A stretch of DNA of 9,165 bases, taken from NCBI GenBank assembly GCA_028876695.1, contig JAGWRH010000236.1:1-9165 (forward strand), read 5' to 3'. Each line of letters starts with the position of its first letter. Position 1 is the stretch's first letter. The translations under genes were made by a program, and so were the position numbers. Under the pieces are notes generated by a model, which saw nothing but the letters and a program-made list of their open reading frames with translations, was not told where the DNA came from and made no database searches. Positions 1-5,766 of this stretch are shown here, in pieces. Source of the stretch: Acidobacteriota bacterium (lineage in GTDB: Bacteria; Acidobacteriota; Terriglobia; Acidiferrales; UBA7541).

Positions 1-1
1 C

Positions 2-469
2 GTTGCTGACGTCCTTTCGACAGACGCCGTGAAAGTCCACCCAGGCGACCCGGTGCTACTCACGGGCTGGGGCGGAGACCACCCGATCCGCGCGCGCGTA
101 CGGCTCGTGGAGCCGTCTGGTTTCACGAAAGTATCGGCGCTCGGTGTAGAGGAACAGCGCGTGAACGTGATTTCCGACTTCGTCGATTCACCCGGGCCGC
201 TCGGCGACGGCTACCGCGTGGAGGCACACATCGTTGTTTGGTCCAGCCCAGACGTGCTTAAAGTGCCCATCAGCGCGCTGTTCCGACGCGGGCAACTCTG
301 GAGCACGTTCGTTGTCGCCGGCGGCAGAGCGGTGGTCCGCGATGTCGAAGTTGGCCATCGCAACGACACGGAAGCGGAAATTCTCAGCGGTTTGAGCCAA
401 GGAATACGCGTCATTCTTCATCCGTCGAATAACATTGCGGGCGGGATGCGAGTGCGCGCCGCGCCTTAG
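2..469 (+). CDS. Efflux RND transporter periplasmic adaptor (HlyD family), C-terminal part
   Basis: This is the last 155 residues of a periplasmic adaptor (membrane fusion protein), which links an inner-membrane transporter to an outer-membrane channel. The frame is open to the first bases of the window, so the gene starts upstream; the GTG at base 29 is internal, because the residues before it (LSTDAV) already fit the family. Visible family features are the beta-barrel stretch with VHPGDPV and GWGG, the ALGVEEQRVNV segment about a third of the way in, the VPISALFRRG strand, and the membrane-proximal ending with VEVGHRN, ILSGLSQGIRV and HPSNNIAGGMRVR. The lipoyl and hairpin domains lie outside the window. 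The substrate cannot be told from this part. The gene is convergent with the dehydrogenase gene, with only 43 bases between the two stop codons, so the two are not co-transcribed. Confidence 0.87.
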   Translation, partial: VADVLSTDAVKVHPGDPVLLTGWGGDHPIRARVRLVEPSGFTKVSALGVEEQRVNVISDFVDSPGPLGDGYRVEAHIVVWSSPDVLKVPISALFRRGQLWSTFVVAGGRAVVRDVEVGHRNDTEAEILSGLSQGIRVILHPSNNIAGGMRVRAAP

Positions 470-512
470 AACTGTTCACGTCTCCAAGCCAGCGGCTCGG
501 CTGTGGTGCAGG

Positions 513-2309
513 TTAGTGCCCGCTGAATGGCGAGCCCGGCATGGGCTCGTTGGCCCCGACCGCGAACGTATATAGTCGGCTTTTGCCAGTGCGCCCGCAC
601 AGCACCGACACGTACTGCTTTCCGTCGATTGAGTACGTAATCGGATTGCCGAATCCCGGCGTGAGCTTAACCTTCCACAGCGTCTTGCCGTCTGCGGCAT
701 CGAGAGCCTCAAATTCGCCCACGTCCGAGGCCGCGAAGACCAGCCCGCCCGCGGTGCTTAGCGTTCCGCCGCCGCCCATGTCGCTCAACAGCCAGCGCTG
801 CTTTTCGGTGACGGGGTCCCAGGCGATCAGGAACGGCGTCATGCGGGCCGGGGCGGGAGTTTCGCCTGCCGTTCCGGCCGGTGGCGGCGCGGAGGGCCGG
901 CGAAAGATGATGGCGAAATCGTACTCGCCGAGCTTGTACTTATAATTCGGATCAGCGATGAAATTGAACGGGCTGTCGTTCATTCCCGGTACATAGACCA
1001 GCCCGGTGCCGGGATTAAACGACATCCCCTGCCAAACGTGTCCGCCTCCCGGTCCCGGCCACACCATGGCGGGTTTGTCGTCGTAGTAGGCATTCGGATC
1101 GATGTCGGGCCGCCCGGTCTTGGGATCGAGTCCCTTGGCCCAGGTGACGTGCTCGAGCGGCGCGCCGGAAATGAATTTGCCGTTGGTGCGATCGACCACG
1201 TAGAAAAACCCGTTCTTGGGCGACTGCATGGCCACATGGCGGATTTTGCCATCGATGTTCAAATCGGCGAGCATGATGTCCGCCGTCGCGTCGTAATCCC
1301 ACACGTCGCCTGGAGTCTCCTGGAAATACCAGGCGAATTTACCGGTATCCGCGTGCAGCGCGACGATCGAACAGATGAACAAATTGTCGCCACCTTTTGG
1401 ACTGCGGTATTTGCGCACCCAAGGGCCGCCTTGTCCGGTGCCGATGTAAATCAAGTTCAGCTTGGGATCGTAGGAGATCGCGTTCCACGGGTTGCCGCCT
1501 CCAATGGTTCCGTCCCAATCCGGAGTCCACGTCTTGGCGGCTAATTTCATCGCCTTGTCATCGTTATTCGAGTTCAGCGGAAATCGTGGGACGGTGTAGA
1601 ACCTCCAGACTTGCTTTCCGGTCTCGGCGTTGTAGGCCGTCACATAGCCGCGAACGTTGTATTCTCCGCCGCCGTTGCCGATCACCACGTTGCCGCGAAT
1701 CACGCGCGGCGCGCCGGTGATGCTGTAGTCGGAATTCTTGTCGGCCGTCGCTACGTCCCAGACGACCTTGCCAGATGCGGCGTCCAGGGCTACGAGCCGC
1801 GAGTCCAGCGTTCCGATGTACACCTTGCCGTCGTAGACTGCCACGCCGCGGTTCCCAGGGCCGCAGCACAGGCTCGGGCCGGTCCGCACGCGATTAGGGT
1901 TGTCGGCGGAGCGCGGCGGATAATTCATGTGCCCGATTTTCGGATCCCAGCTCCACTTCAATTTTCCCGTGCGCGCATCGACCGCATAGAGCAGATCCCA
2001 CGCCGTGGTGACGTACATCGTCTCATTGGCGACAACGGGATTGGCCTCTTCGGTTCCCGGATCGGAATCGGACTGGAAATACCAGGCAAGTCCCAGCTGG
2101 CTGGCATTGCTCGTATCGATCTGCTTCAGCGGACTATAGTGCGTGTCGCCATAATCGTGCCCGTACGTCAGCCATTCGCTGCCGTTCGCGGCGGCGTTAT
2201 CAAGCGCGGCAGTATCGACCGGCTTGTTATCCTGTGCGCGCAGGGGCGAGCCCACGAGCGCAACTGCCAGAGCGGCGGCACATCCGATTGCAATCTTGAG
2301 CACGCGCAT
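513..2309 (-). CDS. Secreted PQQ-dependent alcohol dehydrogenase, without haem domain
   Basis: A 598-residue quinoprotein dehydrogenase that should oxidise an alcohol or aldehyde in the periplasm. Residues 1-26 are a signal peptide (MRVLKIAIG, hydrophobic core, cleavage near LRAQ). The rest is an eight-bladed propeller with repeated blade motifs of the form ALDAASGKVVW. Family features: a vicinal Cys pair at 148-149 (SLCCGPGNRG), the metal-ligand Glu216 in GGGEYNVRG, catalytic Asp338 in WDYD, and Lys365 in SPKNGFFYVVDR. Asp340, two residues after the catalytic Asp, is the position that is Asp in lanthanide-dependent XoxF/PedH-type enzymes. Oddities: Gln293 in GTGQGGPW replaces the usual metal-binding Asn, and GGHVW has Val where Asn is common. 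There is no CxxCH, so a separate electron acceptor is needed. I chose the start at 2309 over an ATG at 2402 because it follows GGAGG by 6 bases and begins the signal peptide. The substrate is unknown. Confidence 0.9.
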   Translation of the reverse strand: MRVLKIAIGCAAALAVALVGSPLRAQDNKPVDTAALDNAAANGSEWLTYGHDYGDTHYSPLKQIDTSNASQLGLAWYFQSDSDPGTEEANPVVANETMYVTTAWDLLYAVDARTGKLKWSWDPKIGHMNYPPRSADNPNRVRTGPSLCCGPGNRGVAVYDGKVYIGTLDSRLVALDAASGKVVWDVATADKNSDYSITGAPRVIRGNVVIGNGGGEYNVRGYVTAYNAETGKQVWRFYTVPRFPLNSNNDDKAMKLAAKTWTPDWDGTIGGGNPWNAISYDPKLNLIYIGTGQGGPWVRKYRSPKGGDNLFICSIVALHADTGKFAWYFQETPGDVWDYDATADIMLADLNIDGKIRHVAMQSPKNGFFYVVDRTNGKFISGAPLEHVTWAKGLDPKTGRPDIDPNAYYDDKPAMVWPGPGGGHVWQGMSFNPGTGLVYVPGMNDSPFNFIADPNYKYKLGEYDFAIIFRRPSAPPPAGTAGETPAPARMTPFLIAWDPVTEKQRWLLSDMGGGGTLSTAGGLVFAASDVGEFEALDAADGKTLWKVKLTPGFGNPITYSIDGKQYVSVLCGRTGKSRLYTFAVGANEPMPGSPFSGH

Positions 2310-2315
2310 TTCAGT

Positions 2316-2320
2316 CCTCC
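2316..2320 (-). promoter_or_regulatory. Shine-Dalgarno of the PQQ dehydrogenase
   Basis: On the minus strand GGAGG stands 6 bases before the ATG at 2309. This is the strongest ribosome binding site near the 5' end of the gene. It decides for the 598-residue form, which starts directly with a signal peptide, against the 31-residue longer form. Confidence 0.8.
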
Positions 2321-2373
2321 AACCCGATACCCGGCCGGTAACTCTCGACCATGTCCGATTCTTTATCGGCGCG

Positions 2374-2402
2374 AAAATACCGTGGTCCGTGATGAATTGC
2401 AA
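2374..2402 (-). promoter_or_regulatory. Candidate sigma-70-type promoter of the PQQ dehydrogenase
   Basis: Read on the minus strand: TTGCAA (2402-2397), a 17-base spacer, then TATTTT (2379-2374). Each hexamer matches the consensus at 4 of 6 positions and the spacing is ideal. It would give a 5' leader of roughly 60 bases. The weak hexamers make this tentative. Confidence 0.35.
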
Positions 2403-2409
2403 TGTCTTC

Positions 2410-2462
2410 TAGAGGATAGAGGTTGGAAGCTAGAGATTAAAGAGCAAGGATGCGTATAGAGG
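2410..2462. repeat. Degenerate TAGAGG short repeats
   Basis: TAGAGG occurs at 2410, 2417 and 2457, and TAGAGA at 2431, within a purine-rich stretch that also contains GGAAGCTAGAG. It may be the decayed remains of a simple tandem repeat. Copies are few and irregular, so chance is a real alternative. Confidence 0.3.
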
Positions 2463-2603
2463 GGTATACCGCGACGCTCCGCGCTTTGTGGTTCCATCTC
2501 GCGACAGCGACACGCGAGGCCGGCGAAAAGGCGGAGCGCGCGGGGAAAATGGTCGAAAAATTTCGCATTCTTGAGGTTGCGCCTAGAATTCGAGGAACAA
2601 TCA

Positions 2604-2644
2604 AGCCACTCACGCTGGCGTGATACGCCTGAATAATAGTGGCT
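2604..2644. repeat. Nested inverted repeats, possible hairpin or operator
   Basis: The outer arms AGCCACT (2604-2610) and AGTGGCT (2638-2644) are perfectly complementary over 7 bases. Between them lie two mutually exclusive small hairpins: TCACGC (2610-2615) with GCGTGA (2618-2623), and GGCGT (2617-2621) with ACGCC (2625-2629). The element lies upstream of the candidate promoter of the aminotransferase gene. It could be a protein-binding site or a REP-like element. There is no U-tract, so it is not a typical terminator. Confidence 0.4.
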
Positions 2645-2664
2645 CACGGATGCTCCTGACTTGT

Positions 2665-2695
2665 TTGCGATAGCGGTGTTAAAGGCGCCTATAAT
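2665..2695 (+). promoter_or_regulatory. Candidate promoter of the aminotransferase-hydrolase unit
   Basis: A perfect TATAAT lies at 2690-2695. The best upstream hexamer, TTGCGA (2665-2670), matches TTGACA at 4 of 6 positions with a 19-base spacer, slightly longer than ideal. Transcription would start near 2702, leaving a leader of about 95 bases that contains the inverted repeat at 2745-2762. Confidence 0.45.
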
Positions 2696-2744
2696 GCAGC
2701 TGTTGGAGTTGGTCCAGCGGCAGTCAAGAATAACGACGTCGTGA

Positions 2745-2762
2745 GGTATCGCCCGGGATACC
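2745..2762. repeat. Inverted repeat in the leader of the aminotransferase gene
   Basis: GGTATC (2745-2750) and GATACC (2757-2762) form a perfect 6-base stem around a 6-base loop, 34 bases before the start codon. The 10-base palindrome ACGACGTCGT (2733-2742) sits immediately upstream. Together they could be an operator pair or an RNA leader structure. No regulator gene is in the window. Confidence 0.4.
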
Positions 2763-2796
2763 GCGACCACGAGACATTTGACCTGGAGCCTTAGCT

Positions 2797-3933
2797 ATGA
2801 AACCGTCCAGCACGCAAGTCGCCTCGGATTCGGCCGCGGAAATTCGCCGGCATTTGTTCTACGAGACCTCTCATTCACCGGCGCTCGCCGATCTGGTCGG
2901 CTACGAGCGCGCCAAGGAAATCATCGACTTCTGCTTTATCGCGAATCCGTACTACCCGACGGCGGAAATGCTCGCCGACCTGCAACGCAATCTGCCGAAC
3001 CTGATCAAGTCGTATCCCTCAAGCAACCCGCTGCTCAGCCAGCAGAATCTCGCAGCCGTCCTGCACGTTGATCCGGAGCACCTGATCATCGGCAACGGAG
3101 CGACGGAATTGATCGCGCTGCTGAACGTCACGTTGATTGACCGGCTGGCGGTACCAATCCCCACGTTTGGGGAGTACATCGAAAAGATGAAGGACCTGCG
3201 CGACGCGGAGCTCTACTCGCTCGATCCGGAGCGCCGCTTTCAGATGGATTTGGATGAATATCTCGCGTGGATTCACCAGCGAAATTTGAAGGACCTGTTG
3301 ATCATTAACCCGGGTAATCCGACAGGACAGTTTTTTTCGTTCGGCAAAATGGAAGATTTTCTGCGGCGGGCGAAAGATCTCGAGCTCATCATAGTGGACG
3401 AATCGTTTATCGATTTCGCGGGTGATCCGGTGCCCAGCCTGCTGCCAGTGGCCGAGCGGTATTCCAATTTGCTGATCGTCCGCAGCATGAGCAAGCATTG
3501 CGGCGTTCCCGGCCTGCGGCTTGGATATTGCTACAGCGCGAATCTTTACGTCCTCAACCGTTTGCGGCGTTTCATGCCGACCTGGAACTTGAACACGCTG
3601 GCGCAGTACTTTCTTTCGCTGCTGCCCGCCACGGACGCGGAATACCACGAAGGTCGGAAGCGCCTGATCGAAGATGTGCGTCACCTGTACCGTTCCCTGA
3701 AATCGATACAGCGCATCGACGTGTATCCCACGGGCGCGAATTTCGTGCTCTTCAAAATCCGCAACGGCATGACCGCCACTCAGCTGCAGGCGCGCCTGCT
3801 TTCGGAGCACGGCATGTACGTGCGCGATTGCTCGAACAAGCTGGGCATGGATGCGTACCACATTCGCGTTGCCTCACAGGGGCGCGAAAAAGACGCGCGA
3901 CTGGTCGAAGCTCTCCGGGTCCTGACGGAATGA
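2797..3933 (+). CDS. Class I/II PLP-dependent aminotransferase (HisC/CobD-like)
   Basis: A 378-residue fold-type I pyridoxal-phosphate enzyme, normal length for the HisC/CobD group. In order: an IANPYYP segment near 48-54, the cofactor phosphate-side motif GNGATE (99-104), NPGNPTG (171-177), VDESFIDFAG with cofactor Asp201 (200-209), and RSMSKHCGVPGLRLGY (229-244) with Lys233 as the Schiff-base lysine. Near the end, Arg343 (VRDCSN) and Arg357 (HIRVAS) are candidate substrate-carboxylate or phosphate binders. It could be a histidinol-phosphate aminotransferase, but no his gene is nearby. The VDESFIDF and PTWNLN stretches recall the transaminase half of nucleotidyltransferase-transaminase fusions such as the phosphonate enzyme PntC (from memory, weak). 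The start is supported by GGAG (2785-2788), 8 bases before ATG. The stop overlaps the next start (ATGA), so the two products are probably made together. The substrate is unknown. Confidence 0.85.
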   Translation: MKPSSTQVASDSAAEIRRHLFYETSHSPALADLVGYERAKEIIDFCFIANPYYPTAEMLADLQRNLPNLIKSYPSSNPLLSQQNLAAVLHVDPEHLIIGNGATELIALLNVTLIDRLAVPIPTFGEYIEKMKDLRDAELYSLDPERRFQMDLDEYLAWIHQRNLKDLLIINPGNPTGQFFSFGKMEDFLRRAKDLELIIVDESFIDFAGDPVPSLLPVAERYSNLLIVRSMSKHCGVPGLRLGYCYSANLYVLNRLRRFMPTWNLNTLAQYFLSLLPATDAEYHEGRKRLIEDVRHLYRSLKSIQRIDVYPTGANFVLFKIRNGMTATQLQARLLSEHGMYVRDCSNKLGMDAYHIRVASQGREKDARLVEALRVLTE

Positions 3934-4664
3934 AGCGGCCGACGGTGCTCGTCACCACGCGCCGCACCACGCGCGGTATTCGTTACATCGATTATGTGGG
4001 CGAGCTTCACTTACGGCTCCTGCTTCGGCTGAAAATATCGCCGCTGATCCTTCCCGCCGTCGCCGGCGTGCTGCCGTTCGTGCCCGAATACACGGGGCGG
4101 ATGGACGGGCTTCTTCTGGTGGAAGGCGAGGACATCGAGCCGAAGCGCTATTCCGCGCGAAAAGAAAATTTCCGCTATCTCGAAAAGACAGACCCGCTGA
4201 AGGACGAGATTGAATTGCGCTTGCTTCGCCACGCGCTGCGGCGTGAACTGCCGGTTCTCGGAATATGCCGCGGGTCGCAGCTTCTGAACGTTGCTTGCGG
4301 CGGCTCGCTATTTGGCGACGTGAGAAAAGAGAAGCGCTCGCGGCTGCGCCATATCCATCCGAGCCGGTACGACGCCTATCGCCATCCGATCGAGGTCATT
4401 CCCGGCACGCCGCTGGCAGATTGGTACGGACGCAAAAATATTCGCGTCAATAGTTATCACCACCAGGGGATACGCCGCCTGGCCCGGCGCTTCCGTCCCA
4501 TGGCCCAAGCGCCGGATGGACTGGTGGAGGCGTACTTCGATCCGCGCGCGAATTTTCTCGTTGGCTTGCAGTTTCACCCGGAGCGGATGCTGCCTGAACA
4601 TCGTGGGAACATGCGAGTGTGGGAGGCGTTCGCCGCAGCTGTTCACAAACGCGCCAGAAGGTAG
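3930..4664 (+). CDS. Class-I glutamine amidotransferase-like hydrolase (PuuD / peptidase C26 type)
   Basis: A 244-residue enzyme of the family that hydrolyses gamma-glutamyl amide bonds, for example gamma-glutamyl-GABA in putrescine breakdown. The nucleophile elbow is LGICRGSQLLN with Cys113, and the catalytic His216 and Glu218 lie in LQFHPE. The VEGEDIEPKRY segment (64-74) matches the family's GGGDINPxxY region, and VNSYHHQGIRRLA (173-185) plus APDGLVEA (194-201) match the family's C-terminal half. The start ATG at 3930 overlaps the aminotransferase stop and gives the family N-terminus (PTVLVTTRR); the same frame runs open upstream to 3498, but that part is a shadow of the aminotransferase gene. 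No clear Shine-Dalgarno is present, consistent with translational coupling. No other Puu genes are in the window, so the substrate is probably not simply gamma-glutamyl-GABA. It is predicted cytoplasmic. Confidence 0.85.
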   Translation: MKRPTVLVTTRRTTRGIRYIDYVGELHLRLLLRLKISPLILPAVAGVLPFVPEYTGRMDGLLLVEGEDIEPKRYSARKENFRYLEKTDPLKDEIELRLLRHALRRELPVLGICRGSQLLNVACGGSLFGDVRKEKRSRLRHIHPSRYDAYRHPIEVIPGTPLADWYGRKNIRVNSYHHQGIRRLARRFRPMAQAPDGLVEAYFDPRANFLVGLQFHPERMLPEHRGNMRVWEAFAAAVHKRARR

Positions 4665-4670
4665 TATATT
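4642..4670 (+). promoter_or_regulatory. Candidate promoter for the secreted-protein gene
   Basis: TTCACA (4642-4647), a 17-base spacer and TATATT (4665-4670) each match the sigma-70 consensus at 5 of 6 positions. The -35 box and spacer lie within the last codons of the hydrolase gene. Transcription would start near 4677, giving a leader of about 70 bases. The leader holds AGTGCT (4684-4689) complementary to AGCACT (4710-4715). Confidence 0.55.
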
Positions 4671-4745
4671 GCCTGAATCAACGAGTGCTGCGAAGTACGG
4701 ATTTCGTCGAGCACTTCGAAAAATCTAAAGTTCTTTCGGCGTGCG

Positions 4746-5603
4746 ATGAACTTTCGATCTGCTTTCGCGCTGACCGCCGCACTTGCCCTTAGCGGGCTAG
4801 TCGCCGGCGCGAAGAGCGCCAATGCGGGTCGGCAGCAAGCGATCCCTCCTGGCTCTACTCCCAAATCGAGCGCCGTCGCCCGAACGACCGGTCCGACGGG
4901 CCAAATCACTGCCGGAACGCAATTGCTCCTGGTCCGCGACGTGGACGGAGAATTTGCCAAAGCGGTGCGCGCCATTCCCGCCGGACGGAAGGGGTTTAGG
5001 GTCGAGAAGGCCAACAATCCGCAGGACTTAAGCGATGCGTTGCGCCTCTACGGCACGGTGGCCAACCCCGGAGATACGGTGCAGATTACGCGGCTCGATT
5101 TCGACGCCCATGCGATACGCGTGGAGATCAATGGCGGTGGCCGCAAGCATTTCAACTGGCGGCAGCACCTGCAGGTTGGGGTGGGCAATCTGAACACGCC
5201 GCCTCCCAGTTCCGATCCGCAGCAGCCGACCGGCGGAGTACTGGTAGTCGATTTCGGGCAGCAGAATGTGCCCAATCTGAGTTCCGATCAGCTGAAGGCC
5301 GATCTCGCGCCGTTCTTGGATTTTTCCGAGCACTCGGCGTCCGTGAACTGGGTCGATACACTGCCGCCGCAATTCCAGCAGGGGATTAAGGATCACCACG
5401 CCATCGTCGGGATGGACCACGACATGGTTATCGCCGCCCTGGGGCTGCCGGATAAGAAAATTCGCGAGTGGGACGAAGAGGGGCACGAGACGGAAGATTG
5501 GATCTACGGCTTGCCGCCCGCGCCATCAACGTTCGTTACGTTTATTGGCGAAAACGTCGTCCGCGTAAAGCAGTACGCGATGGAAGATGCCTCGGACAGG
5601 TAG
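4746..5603 (+). CDS. Secreted protein of unknown function, possible BamE/SmpA-like C-terminal region
   Basis: A 285-residue exported protein. Residues 1-27 look like a signal peptide (MNFRS, hydrophobic ALTAALALSGLVAG, cleavage near SANA). There is no lipobox Cys, so it is probably soluble in the periplasm. Residues about 56-148 form one region (GTQLLLVRDVDGEF, then PGDTVQITRLDFD and VEINGGGRKHFNW), which I recall from conserved acidobacterial proteins without assigned function. A Pro/Gln/Ser linker follows at 150-163. Residues about 215-277 (GMDHDMVIAALGLPDKK, then WIYGLPP and VTFIGENVVRVKQY) have the spacing of SmpA/OmlA (BamE-like) repeats: LG-P, W-YG and VTF blocks. That resemblance is by eye only. 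No good Shine-Dalgarno precedes ATG 4746; I chose it because it starts the signal peptide. A separate promoter candidate suggests independent transcription. Function is not known. Confidence 0.72.
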   Translation: MNFRSAFALTAALALSGLVAGAKSANAGRQQAIPPGSTPKSSAVARTTGPTGQITAGTQLLLVRDVDGEFAKAVRAIPAGRKGFRVEKANNPQDLSDALRLYGTVANPGDTVQITRLDFDAHAIRVEINGGGRKHFNWRQHLQVGVGNLNTPPPSSDPQQPTGGVLVVDFGQQNVPNLSSDQLKADLAPFLDFSEHSASVNWVDTLPPQFQQGIKDHHAIVGMDHDMVIAALGLPDKKIREWDEEGHETEDWIYGLPPAPSTFVTFIGENVVRVKQYAMEDASDR

Positions 5604-5615
5604 CGGCTTGGCCGC
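5603..5615 (+). terminator. Weak terminator-like hairpin after the secreted-protein gene
   Basis: GCGGC (5603-5607) and GCCGC (5611-5615) form a perfect all-G/C 5-base stem with a TTG loop, starting in the stop codon. No U-tract follows (AACACTCATTT), so intrinsic termination is doubtful. Confidence 0.25.
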
Positions 5616-5653
5616 AACACTCATTTAGATCACGGCTCTCCGACCAAGGCTCG

Positions 5654-5682
5654 TTGACTTTTCCCGCTGCGGATTTTAGCAT
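5654..5682 (+). promoter_or_regulatory. Candidate promoter of the gap-pgk-tpiA-secG operon
   Basis: TTGACT (5654-5659, 5 of 6 matches) and TAGCAT (5677-5682, 4 of 6) are separated by 17 bases. The site lies in the 163-base gap before gap and would start transcription near 5689, with a leader of about 78 bases. No comparable promoter is seen between the downstream operon genes, which are 11-42 bases apart. Confidence 0.5.
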
Positions 5683-5766
5683 CGGCTAGTTTGCGCAGCA
5701 GGTTGGCTTGATCTCGCGCACCAATCTCGCGTGGACCCATTCCCGCGGCAAATCTCCGGAGGACAC

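Larger units (their letters stand above)
2310..2796. other. 487-base divergent intergenic region
   Basis: This stretch separates the divergent dehydrogenase and aminotransferase genes. I see no convincing gene: the longest minus-strand frame (2363-2770) is Cys/Ser/Arg-rich, has no family motif and overlaps the dehydrogenase promoter candidate. The region holds promoter candidates facing both ways, a purine-rich stretch with TAGAGG copies (2410-2462), overlapping short hairpins (2604-2644), a 10-base palindrome ACGACGTCGT (2733-2742) and an inverted repeat (2745-2762). The 10-mer ATACCGCGAC occurs twice, at 2466 and 2758. A small RNA or a regulator site is possible but not shown. Confidence 0.6.

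Noticed and set aside
487..503. Possible bidirectional terminator between the converging genes
   Set aside because: Only 4-base stems (AGCC/GGCT or CAGC/GCTG) can form and no U-tract follows on either strand.
2310..2402. Longer start for the PQQ dehydrogenase at 2402
   Set aside because: It would put 31 non-hydrophobic residues before a textbook signal peptide and ignore the GGAGG site at 2316-2320. It would also start right at the candidate -35 box.
1611..2459. A 282-codon + strand open frame opposite the dehydrogenase gene
   Set aside because: It lies antisense to the well-supported signal-peptide half of the dehydrogenase, has no family motif and a composition typical of a shadow frame in GC-rich DNA.
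2363..2770. A 135-codon minus-strand frame in the intergenic region
   Set aside because: Cys/Ser/Arg-rich, no family resemblance, no good ribosome binding site seen, and it covers the candidate promoters of both flanking genes.
3019..3861. A 280-codon minus-strand frame opposite the aminotransferase gene
   Set aside because: Shadow of an intact gene with all PLP motifs; rich in His/Arg/Gln as expected for an antisense frame.
3498..3929. Longer N-terminus for the hydrolase gene
   Set aside because: The extra 144 residues are an out-of-frame reading of the aminotransferase gene; the family N-terminus begins at the ATG at 3930.
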